Below are positions 48,654 through 61,586 of a DNA stretch of 64,000 nt, piece after piece. This DNA comes from Xestospongia muta (Eukaryota; Porifera; Demospongiae; Haplosclerida; Petrosiidae). The number at the start of each line of letters is the position of its first letter. The first letter of the stretch is position 1. Where the stretch lies: contig OY848917.1 in the NCBI GenBank assembly GCA_963693285.1, positions 2,296,501 to 2,360,500 on the forward strand. The letters are read 5' to 3'. A program made the translations under genes and the position numbers. The notes below the pieces were generated by a model. It searched no databases. It saw nothing but the letters and a program-made list of their open reading frames with translations, and had not been told where the DNA came from.

Positions 48654-49143
48654 CAGTGGCGTAGCCAAGCCCGGGCCAGGTAGGGCCCGGGCCCTACCAA
48701 TAGCTTTATAGGCCCTAGCAATCGATATTGTATTTAATTATATTCATGCTCATTAATGATAATATAATTAGTAATAAATTAAGTAGAACTAAGGGTGTGG
48801 CATGTCCCACCTAATCAACATGAGTCAACATGTCTAGGCAGCTGACATTTTACAATTGTAGCCAATCAGTCCAATCTTCTCGTACTCGCGAATGTTCTTC
48901 TCTGGGTTCTCCCAGTGCTAGCTCACCATCCTCTTCATCACCTTCCACGTCATGTGAGAGCCAGGTACCACCCGACCTTGCACAAGGCTCAGCTTTCTCA
49001 CCTGTTTGGCCAAGAGGCATAACTTTTCCCTCAAGAAATTTTTTGGGAAAACTTTCTTGTCTTGATACCATTGCGATGGAGACAGTCTCCTAGCAAAGCG
49101 AGCCCTCAAAGACAAGGATATGACTAGCCTTAATTATGTTATC
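48654..49143 (+). mobile_element. hAT 5' fragment, unit 1
   Basis: Begins CAGTGGCGTAGCCAAGC, a hAT-like terminus. It carries an 87-codon frame from ATG 48830 with a Ser-rich N-terminus and PVWPRGITFPSRNFLGK, like the start of TTF-type hAT transposases. It is cut off at 49143, where Gypsy sequence begins; the rest of the transposase and the 3' end are missing. The family call is moderate. Confidence 0.6.
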
Positions 49144-49619
49144 AGAGAGCAGTTAAAACTGTGAAGTTAAATCCTGTTGAATACTATAGGACATAAACTT
49201 TGTACTGATGCATCCCAGATGAGAAAGCACTTGACACCACACTGGTCATATATCAAAGAGTTCAGGGCTATGAACAGAAGTACAAGAAAGATCAAAAGCA
49301 TCAATTTGATCAACGAAGGAGAGTTCAAGAATAAATTCCACTCCCAGAGGATACTCGAGTTTGGGTTTGCACACAAGGGCAGCATGTCCAAGGAACAGTC
49401 AGACATGCTACCAATACTCCCAGAACTATGTTGTGGATACATTGTCTGGTCAGCTTAGAAACTGTAGTGATCTCAGAGTCAGACCAGAGAACATTGACAT
49501 CCTAAAAGCAGGTGACAGTTCAGAATGTACTCTGGACACCACAATTACTTATTCTCATTCTGGAACTATTATCCAACCACCAGATCAATTAGCTTACTAT
49601 CAATCTTGAGAGAGGGAGA

Positions 49620-49840
49620 TGTAAACTAGAATAATTGTAAGACTTGCTTATGATCTATATTTACTTTGTGTTCAATATTTAATTATGTGTATTCTATATT
49701 TAGTACGTCATTACTGAGCATGCTCAAGGGAACAAAACCACGTGTAATTTTTCAGTTCAGTCCTGATTTTTGTATTAGTTGTTTTTGAATCAAATGAGAA
49801 TTGTTGTAAGATAGTACAATTGTACATTTAGTACATTACA
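49620..49840 (+). mobile_element. Gypsy 3' LTR, unit 2
   Basis: 221 bp from TGTAAACTAG to GTACATTACA, preceded at 49144-49619 by the end of the integrase. Confidence 0.85.
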
Positions 49841-49876
49841 AACGATAATTGTTTAATTATTATTATTATTGTTAGG

Positions 49877-49974
49877 AAACATAAAAGAATATCGAGAAAA
49901 GACCTTCAGATCAGAACATAGAGGTGGCATTTTATACTCACTGAGACAAATATTCATGTATTGATGTGGCAATG
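49877..49974 (+). pseudogene. Collagen exon relic, unit 2
   Basis: Same relic as in unit 1, but the Trp codon is now TGA (CACTGAGAC), an extra inactivating change shared by units 2-4. Confidence 0.7.
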
Positions 49975-51560
49975 TTTTAGTTTAGAAAGTAGTGAGTGAG
50001 CCATAACATGATATTGCTTGATCAAATAATTTCTATTCTCATATTATCTTTCAAGATACATCAACTCTACCAAGTCTATAAAAAACTATCACATTGTTGA
50101 ACCATTTAACACTAGTTATTTTGTTAAGTGTGACATTTAATGTTCTTAATAGTAACAGATAACATATAAATATACCGATAAAGTCACTAACATAAGCAAG
50201 ACAAACTGAAAAAATCAAAAAAACCTTTATTAAGATAAATTTAACAAAGACACTTTGTAAAAAGACTACAAATACTTTGCATTATCCCAGTTTGTTAATG
50301 ACCCATGTCTGTGTTACTGTTGACCTTTATTTTAATAGTTCATATAGTACAACAATCTCTAATCATTTGAATATCAATATTAAAGGATACTCAAATGATG
50401 AGTGAACTATAGGCTATATAAATATATATAAATATATAAATTGCTATATAAATTGCTGTTTATCACTGTCACAATAGGGGTGTCATTACTCATAATTATT
50501 CCTGTTTTGATATGCTAAATTCAGACTTGCTGGCAAGAGAAAAAATACTAAGTGCTAGAAGGCATAAAAGAAACTAGTTAGTCTAAAATAGCTACAAAGC
50601 CACACTTATTATTGTAGCATTCGCCTTACATTAAAATAATTTGTCCATACTATATGCATTAAAAATAAATTCATGTATAAAAACCTAATCAATTAATCTG
50701 ACATTTAATGGATAAAATGAAGCCATTGATTGTTGAGACGTTGTTTGTTTACAACATGCAATGAAAAGCTCCCATTATTTGCCTGATGGTTGATGGAGGA
50801 TGTCTCTGCCCTTCTTTGTGTATCTCAGGATATACTATACAACAAACCATAGCTGTAATAAGTAATGCTTAAAACTATGCATCTAAAGTGTAATTCATGT
50901 ATGTTTGTGTAACCAACTAATAGCTAATTCAACTACCAATATACTGTAAGTAATTCTTACTGATCTCAGTTTATTTTATTGACCTCTGTTTTCTTATAAA
51001 TAAAATAAACCTTTATTCAATAAGCAACTCATTAAATTAACTCAAAGCATTTTAAGAATGTTCATGAAATTATTACTTGTATTTGTCACTATTCTAAAAG
51101 TAAAATCAGACGTTTTTCGTAAAAAATGACATTTACAAAATGACAAAACCTGTTTTACAGTTATCAGAGTTCACACAGAATAAGAGAGAACACTGTTATC
51201 CATCCATACATAGGCAGTGTGACTATATTGGCAGCCTGATATGACTAATTACAAGCTACAGCTATTTGTGCAGTATTTTTCAGTGGTGATTGTTAATGAA
51301 GTTAATAGAGTGGATGATTTTAGCAGATTTTATCTGATAAAATGCACACAAACATTTAATTATTTTAAAAATAAACCTTTGAAATTTAATTTGATAAAAT
51401 TGATGACTGTATATTAGGGGGTGGGGATTAGTTTAATGCACAACAGAGTACGGACTTCCTTGCTGGAAGCAACTACTGCTTTAAAATTGAAGTCTGATAT
51501 AGTAATACGTAATAATATATATTATACTATTGCAAAGTAGCATAAAAGTATGCATAATTT

Positions 51561-53102
51561 TCATGATGTGTCATATTTCTTATGTATTTTTCGTAGAAGA
51601 AAATCATTCTCATAATAATTCTCTGCAATAACATTTGGATTGAATATATCACCACGACTGCGCAATTTGTACTTCTTCCTTAACACAAGAAAGAGCAAGA
51701 AGCTTGTCAACATTACTATTGCATTCACAGTAAAGATGTAAAACTCACAACTTGGTATCCAACTTTTCTTATGATATTTGAAGACATTTACTAGCATCCA
51801 ACCAGTCGATTCATACAAACCTGAAAATCCATAATAAACACCAATGAGAAGTCCTTTCATACTGTGTGGTGCTTGAGCAAACACAAACTCAAGGCCACCT
51901 GCCAGAATCAATACAGTCCCAAATGCCCCAATAAAGTTAGGTATTAACATAATGTAAGTGCTCTGCAGGTATTCATTCTGATTGGTTACATTTATTGTCT
52001 CTTCAAATGCACATGTTTGAGTAGAATTCTCTGTCTGTAGACTGAAGTACAAGTCTAAAGTGACAAATCCAACTTTGCTTATAGTAGACATGAAAATACC
52101 AAAACCAATTGTTTTTAGTATTGTTATGCGAAAGCGAAAGTATTTCTTGATAAACTGATAAAGTGGTATGAATAAAACATTCACTGAGTAATAAAGGAAG
52201 TAAGATGAGTCAAATAAGCATTGTCCAAATGTTAGTTTTGTTGTTGCTAGACGTTCAATAGGTTGAAAAGGAAATGACACCATTGTAATAACAGCTACTA
52301 GGGGTAACATTCGAAGCAATGTTTTTACATCTTCAACTTCCTCCTCTGAGAAAGGTCCACCATACTTGTCCTTCCCTAAGTCAATTCTAGAAGGGTGAGT
52401 TTCTTCCCAATAAGTTAAGGCAGAACGTTGTACAGGATACTTGTTTTTCTTTGCAAATATAAGAACATTGTATATTAATTTCAGAGGATTTCTTGATGGT
52501 ATGTATTCAATAAAATATCTCTTTGATATCAAGCTTGAAATTATAACAATTTGTAAACACAGAAAATGACAGCAAATGATATAAATATCATATCTGGTAT
52601 TTGATTGCACCAAACAACTTGTTAATGCTGTAAGTAGATAACTTAGACCTAGAGACCAGGTAAAATACCAGACATACATACTTAATTGTTGTGAAGTTGC
52701 TGTGATGAGTTGGTCTGAACCAAGCAAAAGATTGACTATAATAAAAGCCTTATGGGAAAGGACTGATATAGGTAAAGCAATCTCAATAATTAGGTTAGCC
52801 TCCTGGAATTTATCTACAACAACTGACATGATAGCAAAAAGACAGGTCATTGAAGAAGCCAGTACAAGATTGAACATAACTGTCTTGAAACGTCCAAATT
52901 TTATGTCAGCATAAAGACCAGCAACAGGTAGTGTTAAATAGAAAGTAACAATTAAAACAAGTTGAAAGACGTGCAAGAAAAGATCCTCTTCATCATCTTT
53001 TTCAGTTATAGAAAAGAATATTGAAGGTCTCATTAACTGTGATAGACCTAGCCATACTAGGGACAAAATGGCTGTTTTAGGAAATGAAACTAGACTTGAC
53101 AT
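51561..53102 (-). CDS. SLC15/POT-family transporter, copy 3
   Basis: Intact 513-residue frame from ATG 53102. It differs from copy 2 at only a few residues (Asn to Thr in SITEKDD, Ala to Val in FKTVMF, Ser to Arg in VLRKKYK near the C-terminus). All POT landmarks and the SQLMR change in helix 1 are as in copy 2. The near identity and lack of stops indicate a recent duplication, continued selection, or both. Confidence 0.85.
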   Translation of the reverse strand: MSSLVSFPKTAILSLVWLGLSQLMRPSIFFSITEKDDEEDLFLHVFQLVLIVTFYLTLPVAGLYADIKFGRFKTVMFNLVLASSMTCLFAIMSVVVDKFQEANLIIEIALPISVLSHKAFIIVNLLLGSDQLITATSQQLSMYVWYFTWSLGLSYLLTALTSCLVQSNTRYDIYIICCHFLCLQIVIISSLISKRYFIEYIPSRNPLKLIYNVLIFAKKNKYPVQRSALTYWEETHPSRIDLGKDKYGGPFSEEEVEDVKTLLRMLPLVAVITMVSFPFQPIERLATTKLTFGQCLFDSSYFLYYSVNVLFIPLYQFIKKYFRFRITILKTIGFGIFMSTISKVGFVTLDLYFSLQTENSTQTCAFEETINVTNQNEYLQSTYIMLIPNFIGAFGTVLILAGGLEFVFAQAPHSMKGLLIGVYYGFSGLYESTGWMLVNVFKYHKKSWIPSCEFYIFTVNAIVMLTSFLLFLVLRKKYKLRSRGDIFNPNVIAENYYENDFLLRKIHKKYDTS

Positions 53103-53665
53103 AGTAGTAGAGTAGTTAGCTGTTTGTTCATATAAGTGGTTCAAACTGATGATGAATGTTGTCTAAATAGCTGGTTAATTTTGCTGACTGTATGTTTACC
53201 ATTCAATTTAGCAAAGGAATTATATCTTCAATGCTTGATGTTATCATAACTTAGATTACACAATGGCAAACGTTAAACTTTTAAATATTATAATCTGGAC
53301 AAGTCACTGTTTCTTTCTGTTTTAAGATGAGCCAAAGAACATTTGCTACAGTTAAGCAAAAAACTATATAGTGTGATAAACTCAAAACTTAGACTCTATC
53401 TAGTACACTAGTTGTCCATGATTGTTGAGGTCCATTGAACACAGCCAATGTGTTGTTTATTAATCCTTTGTACAATTTTTGTCAGCTTTTAACCTTCTCT
53501 TTCTACATAAGCTTATTGATTTATGTATAGTTGTTACTCTTAGTCAGTCAGTAAAGTTAGTTATAGCTCTCAAATTTCGCATGCCACAATCAGTGACTAT
53601 AAAATAAACATGCAACATTTACTTATATGTACTGTACATATATCGATGTATATAATATTTCAGCA

Positions 53666-54155
53666 CAGTGGCGTAGCCAAGCCCGGGCCAGGTAGGGCCC
53701 GGGCCCTACCAATAGCTTTATAGGCCCTAGCAATCGATATTGTATTTAATTATATTCATGCTCATTAATGATAATATAATTAGTAATAAATTAAGTAGAA
53801 CTAAGGGTGTGGCATGTCCCACCTAATCAACATGAGTCAACATGTCTAGGCAGCTGACATTTTACAATTGTAGCCAATCAGTCCAATCTTCTCGTACTCG
53901 CGAATGTTCTTCTCTGGGTTCTCCCAGTGCTAGCTCACCATCCTCTTCATCACCTTCCACGTCATGTGAGAGCCAGGTACCACCCGACCTTGCACAAGGC
54001 TCAGCTTTCTCACCTGTTTGGCCAAGAGGCATAACTTTTCCCTCAAGAAATTTTTTGGGAAAACTTTCTTGTCTTGATACCATTGCGATGGAGACAGTCT
54101 CCTAGCAAAGCGAGCCCTCAAAGACAAGGATATGACTAGCCTTAATTATTTTATC
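53666..54155 (+). mobile_element. hAT 5' fragment, unit 2
   Basis: Near-identical to 48654-49143, with the same truncated 87-codon frame (53842-54105) and the same breakpoint into Gypsy sequence. Confidence 0.6.
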
Positions 54156-54631
54156 AGAGAGCAGTTAAAACTGTGAAGTTAAATCCTGTTGAATACTATA
54201 GGACATAAACTTTGTACTGATGCATCCCAGATGAGAAAGCACTTGACACCACACTGGTCATATATCAAAGAGTTCAGGGCTATGAACAGAAGTACAAGAA
54301 AGATCAAAAGCATCAATTTGATCAACGAAGGAGAGTTCAAGAATAAATTCCACTCCCAGAGGATACTCAAGTTTGGGTTTGCACACAAGGGCAGCATGTC
54401 CAAGGAACAGTCAGACATGCTACCAATACTCCCAGAACTATGTTGTGGATACATTGTCTGGTCAGCTTAGAAACTGTAGTGATCTCAGAGTCAGACCAGA
54501 GAACATTGACATCCTAAAAGCAGGTGACAGTTCAGAATGTACTCTGGACACCACAATTACTTATTCTCATTCTGGAACTATTATCCAACCACCAGATCAA
54601 TTAGCTTACTATCAATCTTGAGAGAGGGAGA

Positions 54632-54852
54632 TGTAAACTAGAATAATTGTAAGACTTGCTTATGATCTATATTTACTTTGTGTTCAATATTTAATTATGT
54701 GTATTCTATATTTAGTACGTCATTACTGAGCATGCTCAAGGGAACAAAACCACGTGTAATTTTTCAGTTCAGTCCTGATTTTTGTATTAGTTGTTTTTGT
54801 ATCAAATGAGAATTGTTGTAAGATAGTACAATTGTACATTTAGTACATTACA
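54632..54852 (+). mobile_element. Gypsy 3' LTR, unit 3
   Basis: 221 bp, TGTAA to TTACA, preceded at 54156-54631 by the end of the integrase. Confidence 0.85.
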
Positions 54853-54888
54853 AACGATAATTGTTTAATTATTATTATTATTGTTAGG

Positions 54889-54986
54889 AAACATAAAAGA
54901 ATATCGAGAAAAGACCTTCAGATCAGAACATAGAGGTGGCATTTTATACTCACTGAGACAAATATTCATGTATTGATGTGGCAATG
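54889..54986 (+). pseudogene. Collagen exon relic, unit 3
   Basis: As in unit 2, with the TGA in place of Trp. Confidence 0.7.
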
Positions 54987-56566
54987 TTTTAGTTTAGAAA
55001 GTAGTGAGCGAGCCATAACATGATATTGCTTGATCAAATAATTTCTATTCTCATATTATCTTTCAAGATACATCAACTCTACCAAGTCTATAAAAACTAT
55101 CACATTGTTGAACCATTTAACACTAGTTATTTTGTTAAGTGTGACATTTAATGCTCTTAATAGTAACAGATAACATATAAATATACCGATAAAGCCACTA
55201 ACATTAGCAAGACAAACTGAAAAAATCAAAAAAAAAACATTTATTAAGATAAATTTAACAAAGACACTTTGTAAAAAGACTACAAATACTTTGCATTATT
55301 CCAGTTTGTTAATGACCCATGTCTGTGTTACTGTTGACCTTTATTATAATAGTTCATATAGTACAACAATCTCTAATCATTTGAATATTAATATTAAAGG
55401 ATACTCAAATGATGAGTGAACTATAGGCTATATAAATATATATAAATATATAAATTGCTATATAAATTGCTGTTTATCACTGTCACAATAGGGGTGTCAT
55501 TACTCATAATTATTCCTGTTTTGATATGCTAAATTCAGACTTGCTGGCAAGAGAAAAAAAAACAAAGTGCTAGAAGGCATAAAAGAAACTAGTTAGTCTA
55601 AAATAGCTACACTTATTATTGTAGCACTCGCCTTACATTAAAATAATTTGCCTATACTATATGCATTAAGAATAAATTCATGTATAAAAACCTAATCAAT
55701 TAATCTGACATTTAATGGATAAAATGAAGCCATTGATTGTTGAGACGTTGTTTGTTTACAACATGCAATGAAAAGCTGCCATTATTTGCCTGATGGTTGA
55801 TGGAGGATGTCTCTGCCCTTCTTTGTGTATCTCAGGATATACTATACAACAAACCATAGCTGTAATAAGTAATGCTTAAAACTATGCATCTAAAGTGTAA
55901 GTCATGTATGTTTGTGTAACCAACTAATAGCTAATTCAACTACCAATATACTGTAAGTAATTCTTACTGATCTCAGTTTATTTTATTGACCTCTGTTTTC
56001 TTATAAATAAAATAAACTTTTATTCAATAGGCAACTCATTAAATTAACTCAAAGCATTTTAAGAATGTTCATGAAATTATTACTTGTATTTGTCACTATT
56101 CTAAAAGTAAAATCAGACGTTTTTCGTAAAAAATGACATTTACAAAATGACAAAACCTGTTTTACAGTTATCAGAGTTCACACAGAATAAGAGAGAACAC
56201 TGTTATCCATCCATACATAGGCAGTGTGACTATATTGGCAGCCTGATATGACTAATTACAAGCTACAGCTATTTGTGCAGTATTTTTCAGTGGTGATTGT
56301 TAATGAAGTTAATAGAGTGGATGATTTTAGTAGATTTTATCTGATAAAATGCACACAAACATTTAATTATTTTAAAAATAAACCTTTGAAATTTAATTTG
56401 ATAAAATTGATGACTGTATATTAGGGGGTGGGGATTAGTTTAATGCACAACAGAGTACGGACTTCCTGCTGGAAGCAACTACTGCTTTAAAATTGAAGTC
56501 TGATATAGTAATACGTAATAATATATATTATACTATTGCAAAGTAGCATAAAAGTATGCATAATTT

Positions 56567-58108
56567 TCATGATGTGTCATATTTCTTATGTATTTTTCGT
56601 AGAAGAAAATCATTCTCATAATAATTCTCTGCAATAACATTTGGATTGAATATATCACCACGACTGCGCAATTTGTACTTCTTGCTTAGCACAAGAAAGA
56701 GCAAGAAGCTTGTCAACATTACTATTGCATTCACAGTAAAGATGTAAAACTCACAACTTGGTATCCAACTTTTCTTATGATATTTGAGGACATTTACTAG
56801 TATCCAACCAGTCGATTCATACAAACCTGAAAATCCATAATAAACACCAATGAGAAGTCCTTTCATACTGTGTGGTGCTTGAGCAAACACAAACTCAAGG
56901 CCACCTGCCAGAATCAATACAGTCCCAAATGCCCCAATAAAGTTAGGTATTAACATAATGTAAGTGCTCTGCAGGTATTCATTCTGATTGGTTACATTTA
57001 TTGTCTCTTCAAATGCACATGTTTGAGTAGAATTCTCTGTCTGTAGACTGAAGTACAAGTCTAAAGTGACAAATCCAACTTTGCTTATAGTAGACATTAA
57101 AATACCAAAACCAATTGTTTTTAGTATTGTTATGCGAAAGCGAAAGTATTTCTTGATAAACTGATAAAGTGGTATGAATAAAACATTCACTGAGTAATAA
57201 AGGAAGTAAGATGAGTCAAATAAGCATTGTCCAAATGTTAGTTTTGTTGTTGCTAGACGTTCAATAGGTTGAAAAGGAAATGACACCATTGTAATAACAG
57301 CTACTAGGGGTAACATTCGAAGCAATGTTTTTACATCTTCAACTTCCTCCTCTGAGAAGGGTCCACCATACTTGTCCTTCCCTAAGTCAATTCTAGAAGG
57401 GTGAGTTTCTTCCCAATAAGTTAAGGCAGAACGTTGTACAGGATACTTGTTTTTCTTTGCAAATATAAGAACATTGTATATTAATTTCAGAGGATTTCTT
57501 GATGGTATGTATTCAATAAAATATCTCTTTGATATCAAGCTTGAAATTATAATAATTTGTAAACACAGAAAATGACAGCAAATGATATAAATATCATATC
57601 TGGTATTTGATTGCACCAAACAACTTGTTAATGCTGTAAGTAGAAAACTTAGACCTAGAGACCAGGTAAAATACCAGACATACATACTTAATTGTTGTGA
57701 AGTTGCTGTGATGAGTTGGTCTGAACCAAACAAAAGATTGACTATAATAAAAGCCTTATGGGAAAGGACTGATATAGGTAAAGCAATCTCAATAATTAGG
57801 TTAGCCTCCTGGAATTTATCTACAACAACTGACATGATAGCAAAAAGACAGGTCATTGAAGAAGCCAGTACAAGATTGAACATAACTGTCTTGAAACGTC
57901 CAAATTTTATGTCAGCATAAAGACCAGCAACAGGTAGTGTTAAATAGAAAGTAACAATTAAAACAAGTTGAAAGACGTGCAAGAAAAGATGCTCTTCATC
58001 ATCTTTTTCAGTTATAGAAAAGAATATTGAAGGTCTCATTAACTGTGATAGACCTAGCCATACTAGGGACAAAATGGCTGTTTTAGGAAATGAAACTAGA
58101 CTTGACAT
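56567..58108 (-). CDS. SLC15/POT-family transporter, copy 4
   Basis: Intact 513-residue frame from ATG 58108. It shares SITEKDD and FKTVMF with copy 3, but EEHLF, LLFGS, LGLSFLL, GILMST and GWILVNVLK with copy 5. It is therefore intermediate between them, as expected if neighbours in the array were made or converted stepwise. POT motifs are intact and ExxER is again absent. Confidence 0.85.
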   Translation of the reverse strand: MSSLVSFPKTAILSLVWLGLSQLMRPSIFFSITEKDDEEHLFLHVFQLVLIVTFYLTLPVAGLYADIKFGRFKTVMFNLVLASSMTCLFAIMSVVVDKFQEANLIIEIALPISVLSHKAFIIVNLLFGSDQLITATSQQLSMYVWYFTWSLGLSFLLTALTSCLVQSNTRYDIYIICCHFLCLQIIIISSLISKRYFIEYIPSRNPLKLIYNVLIFAKKNKYPVQRSALTYWEETHPSRIDLGKDKYGGPFSEEEVEDVKTLLRMLPLVAVITMVSFPFQPIERLATTKLTFGQCLFDSSYFLYYSVNVLFIPLYQFIKKYFRFRITILKTIGFGILMSTISKVGFVTLDLYFSLQTENSTQTCAFEETINVTNQNEYLQSTYIMLIPNFIGAFGTVLILAGGLEFVFAQAPHSMKGLLIGVYYGFSGLYESTGWILVNVLKYHKKSWIPSCEFYIFTVNAIVMLTSFLLFLVLSKKYKLRSRGDIFNPNVIAENYYENDFLLRKIHKKYDTS

Positions 58109-58671
58109 AGTAGTAGAGTAGTTAGCTGTTTGTTCATATAAGTGGTTCAAACTGATGATGAATGTTGTCTAAATAGCTGGTTAATTTTGCTGACTGTATG
58201 TTTACCATTCAATTTAGCAAAGGAATTAGATCTTCAATGCTTGATGTTATCATAACTTAGATTACACAATGGCAAACGTTAAACTTTTAAATATTATAAT
58301 CTGGACAAGTCACTGTTTCTTTCTGTTTTAAGATGAGCCAAAGAACATTTGCTACAGTTAAGCAAAAAACTATATAGTGTGATAAACTCAAAACTTAGAC
58401 TCTATCTAGTACACTAGTTGTCCATGATTGTTGAGGTCCATTGAACATAGCCAATGTGTTGTTTATTAATCCTTTGTACAATTTTTGTCAGCTTTTAACC
58501 TTCTCTTTCTACATAAGCTTATTGATTTATGTATAGTTGTTACTCTTAGTCAGTCAGTAAAGTTAGTTATAGCTCTCAAATTTCGCATGCCACAATCAGT
58601 GACTATAAAATAAACATGCAACATTTACTTATATGTACTGTACATATATCGATGTATATAATATTTCAGCA

Positions 58672-59161
58672 CAGTGGCGTAGCCAAGCCCGGGCCAGGTA
58701 GGGCCCGGGCCCTACCAATAGCTTTATAGGCCCTAGCAATCGATATTGTATTTAATTATATTCATGCTCATTAATGATAATATAATTAGTAATAAATTAA
58801 GTAGAACTAAGGGTGTGGCATGTCCCACCTAATCAACATGAGTCAACATGTCTAGGCAGCTGACATTTTACAATTGTAGCCAATCAGTCCAATCTTCTCG
58901 TACTCGCGAATGTTCTTCTCTGGGTTCTCCCAGTGCTAGCTCACCATCCTCTTCATCACCTTCCACGTCATGTGAGAGCCAGGTACCACCCGACCTTGCA
59001 CAAGGCTCAGCTTTCTCACCTGTTTGGCCAAGAGGCATAACTTTTCCCTCAAGAAATTTTTTGGGAAAACTTTCTTGTCTTGATACCATTGCGATGGAGA
59101 CAGTCTCCTAGCAAAGCGAGCCCTCAAAGACAAGGATATGACTAGCCTTAATTATGTTATC
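58672..59161 (+). mobile_element. hAT 5' fragment, unit 3
   Basis: Same fragment and breakpoint as in units 1 and 2, with its 87-codon frame at 58848-59111. Confidence 0.6.
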
Positions 59162-59637
59162 AGAGAGCAGTTAAAACTGTGAAGTTAAATCCTGTTGAAT
59201 ACTATAGGACATAAACTTTGTACTGATGCATCCCAGATGAGAAAGCACTTGACACCACACTGGTCATATATCAAAGAGTTCAGGGCTATGAACAGAAGTA
59301 CAAGAAAGATCAAAAGCATCAATTTGATCAACGAAGGAGAGTTCAAGAATAAATTCCACTCCCAGAGGATACTCGAGTTTGGGTTTCCACACAAGGGCAG
59401 CATGTCCAAGGAACAGTCAGACATGCTACCAATACTCCCAGAACTATGTTGTGGATACATTGTCTGGTCAGCTTAGAAACTGTAGTGATCTCAGAGTCAG
59501 ACCAGAGAACATTGACATCCTAAAAGCAGGTGACAGTTCAGAATGTATTCTGGACACCACAATTACTTATTCTCGTTCTGGAACTATTATCCAACCACCA
59601 GATCAATTAGCTTACTATCAATCTTGAGAGAGGGAGA

Positions 59638-59858
59638 TGTAAACTAGAATAATTGTAAGACTTGCTTATGATCTATATTTACTTTGTGTTCAATATTTAA
59701 TTATGTGTATTCTATATTTAGTACGTCATTACTGAGCATGCTCAAGGGAACAAAACCACGTGTAATTTTTCAGTTCAGTCCTGATTTTTGTATTAGTTGT
59801 TTTTGTATCAAATGAGAATTGTTGTAAGATAGTACAATTGTACATTTAGTACATTACA
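59638..59858 (+). mobile_element. Gypsy 3' LTR, unit 4
   Basis: 221 bp, TGTAA to TTACA, preceded at 59162-59637 by the end of the integrase. Confidence 0.85.
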
Positions 59859-59894
59859 AACGATAATTGTTTAATTATTATTATTATTGTTAGG

Positions 59895-59992
59895 AAACAT
59901 AAAAGAATATCGAGAAAAGACCTTCAGATCAGAACATAGAGGTGGCATTTTATACTCACTGAGACAAATATTCATGTATTGATGTGGCAATG
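59895..59992 (+). pseudogene. Collagen exon relic, unit 4
   Basis: As in units 2 and 3, with the TGA in place of Trp. Confidence 0.7.
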
Positions 59993-61586
59993 TTTTAGTT
60001 TAGAAAGTAGTGAGCGAGCCATAATATGATATTGCTTGATCAAATAATTTCTATTCTCATATTATCTTTCAAGATACATCAACTCTACCAAGTCTATAAA
60101 AAACTATCACATTGTTGAACCATTTAACACTAGTTATTTTGTTAAGTGTGACATTTAATGTTCTTAATAGTAACAGATAACATATAAATATACCGATAAA
60201 GCCACTAACATAAGCAAGACAAACTGAAAAAATCAAAAAAACCTTTATTAAGATAAATTTAACAAAGACACTTTGTAAAAAGACTACAAATACTTTGCAT
60301 TATCCCAGTTTGTTAATGACCCATGTCTGTGTTACTGTTGACCTTTATTTTAATAGTTCATATAGTACAACAATCTCTAATCATTTGAATATCAATATTA
60401 AAGGATACTCAAATGATGAGTGAACTATAGGCTATATAAAAATATATAAATATATAAATTGCTATATAAATTGCTGTTTATCACTGTCGCAATAAGAGTG
60501 TCATTACTCATAATTATTCCTGTTTTGATATGCTAAATTCAGACTTGCTGGCAAGAGAAAAAATACAAAGTACTAGAAGACATAAAAGAAACTAGTTAGT
60601 CTAAAATAGCTACAAAGCCACACTTATTATTGTAGCACTCGCCTTACATTAAAATAATTTTGCCTATACTATATGCATTAAGAATAAATTCATGTATAAA
60701 AACCTAATCAATTAATCTGACATTTAATGGATAAAATGAAGCCATTGATTGTTGGGACGTTGTTTGTTTACAACATGCAATGAAAAGCTGCCATTATTTG
60801 CCTGATAGTTGATGGAGGACGTCTCTGCCCTTCTTTGTGTATCTCAGGATATACTATACAACAAACCATAGCTGTAATAAGTAATGTTTAAAACTATGCA
60901 TTTAAAGTGTAATTCATGTATGTTTGTGTAACCAACTAATAGCTAATTCAACTAACAATATACTGTAAGTAATTCTTACTGATCTCAGTTTATTTCATTG
61001 ACCTCTGATTTCTTATAAATAAAATATACCCTTATTCAATAGGCAACTCATTAAATTAATTCAAAGCATTTTAAGAATGTTCTCTGAAATCATTACTTGT
61101 ATTTGTTAAAGCACTATTCTAAAAGTAAAATCAGACGTTTTTCGTAAAATAATGACATTTACAAAATGACAAAACCTGTTTTACAGTTATCAGGGTTCAC
61201 ACAGAATAAGAGAGAACACTGTTATCTATCCATACATAGGCAGTGTGACTATATTAGCAGCCTGATATGACTAATTACAAGCTACAGCTATTTGTGCAGT
61301 ATTTTTCAGTGGTGATTGTTAATGAAGTTAATAGAGTGGATGATTTTAGTAGATTTTATCTGATAAAATGCACACAAACATTTAATTATTTTAAAAATAA
61401 ACCTTTGAAATCTAATTTGATAAAATTGATGACTGTATATTAGGGGGTGGGGATTAGTTTAATGCACAACAGAGTACGGACTTCCTTGCTGGAAGCAACT
61501 ACTGCTTTAAAATTGAAGTCTGATATAGTAATACGTAATAATATATATTATACTATTGCAAAGTAGCATAAAAGTATGCATAATTT

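Larger units (their letters stand above)
44105..49143. repeat. Tandem array unit 1, 5,039 bp
   Basis: Contains, left to right, the end of Gypsy integrase, a 3' LTR, a collagen exon relic, 1.6 kb of non-coding DNA, transporter copy 2 (minus), its promoter flank and a hAT 5' fragment. The next unit begins at the same AGAGAGCAG. This unit keeps a 27-bp segment (near 48560) deleted in units 2 and 3. Confidence 0.95.
49144..54155. repeat. Tandem array unit 2, 5,012 bp
   Basis: Same order as unit 1, with transporter copy 3. A 27-bp deletion near 53598 (GTGACTATAAAATAAAC) is shared only with unit 3. Confidence 0.95.
54156..59161. repeat. Tandem array unit 3, 5,006 bp
   Basis: Same order, with transporter copy 4 and the 27-bp deletion (near 58604) shared with unit 2. 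Confidence 0.95.

Noticed and set aside
48850..49115. Minus-strand frames opposite the hAT fragment, repeated in three units
   Set aside because: They are antisense to the Ser-rich hAT frame, have no motifs of their own, and recur only because the unit is repeated.
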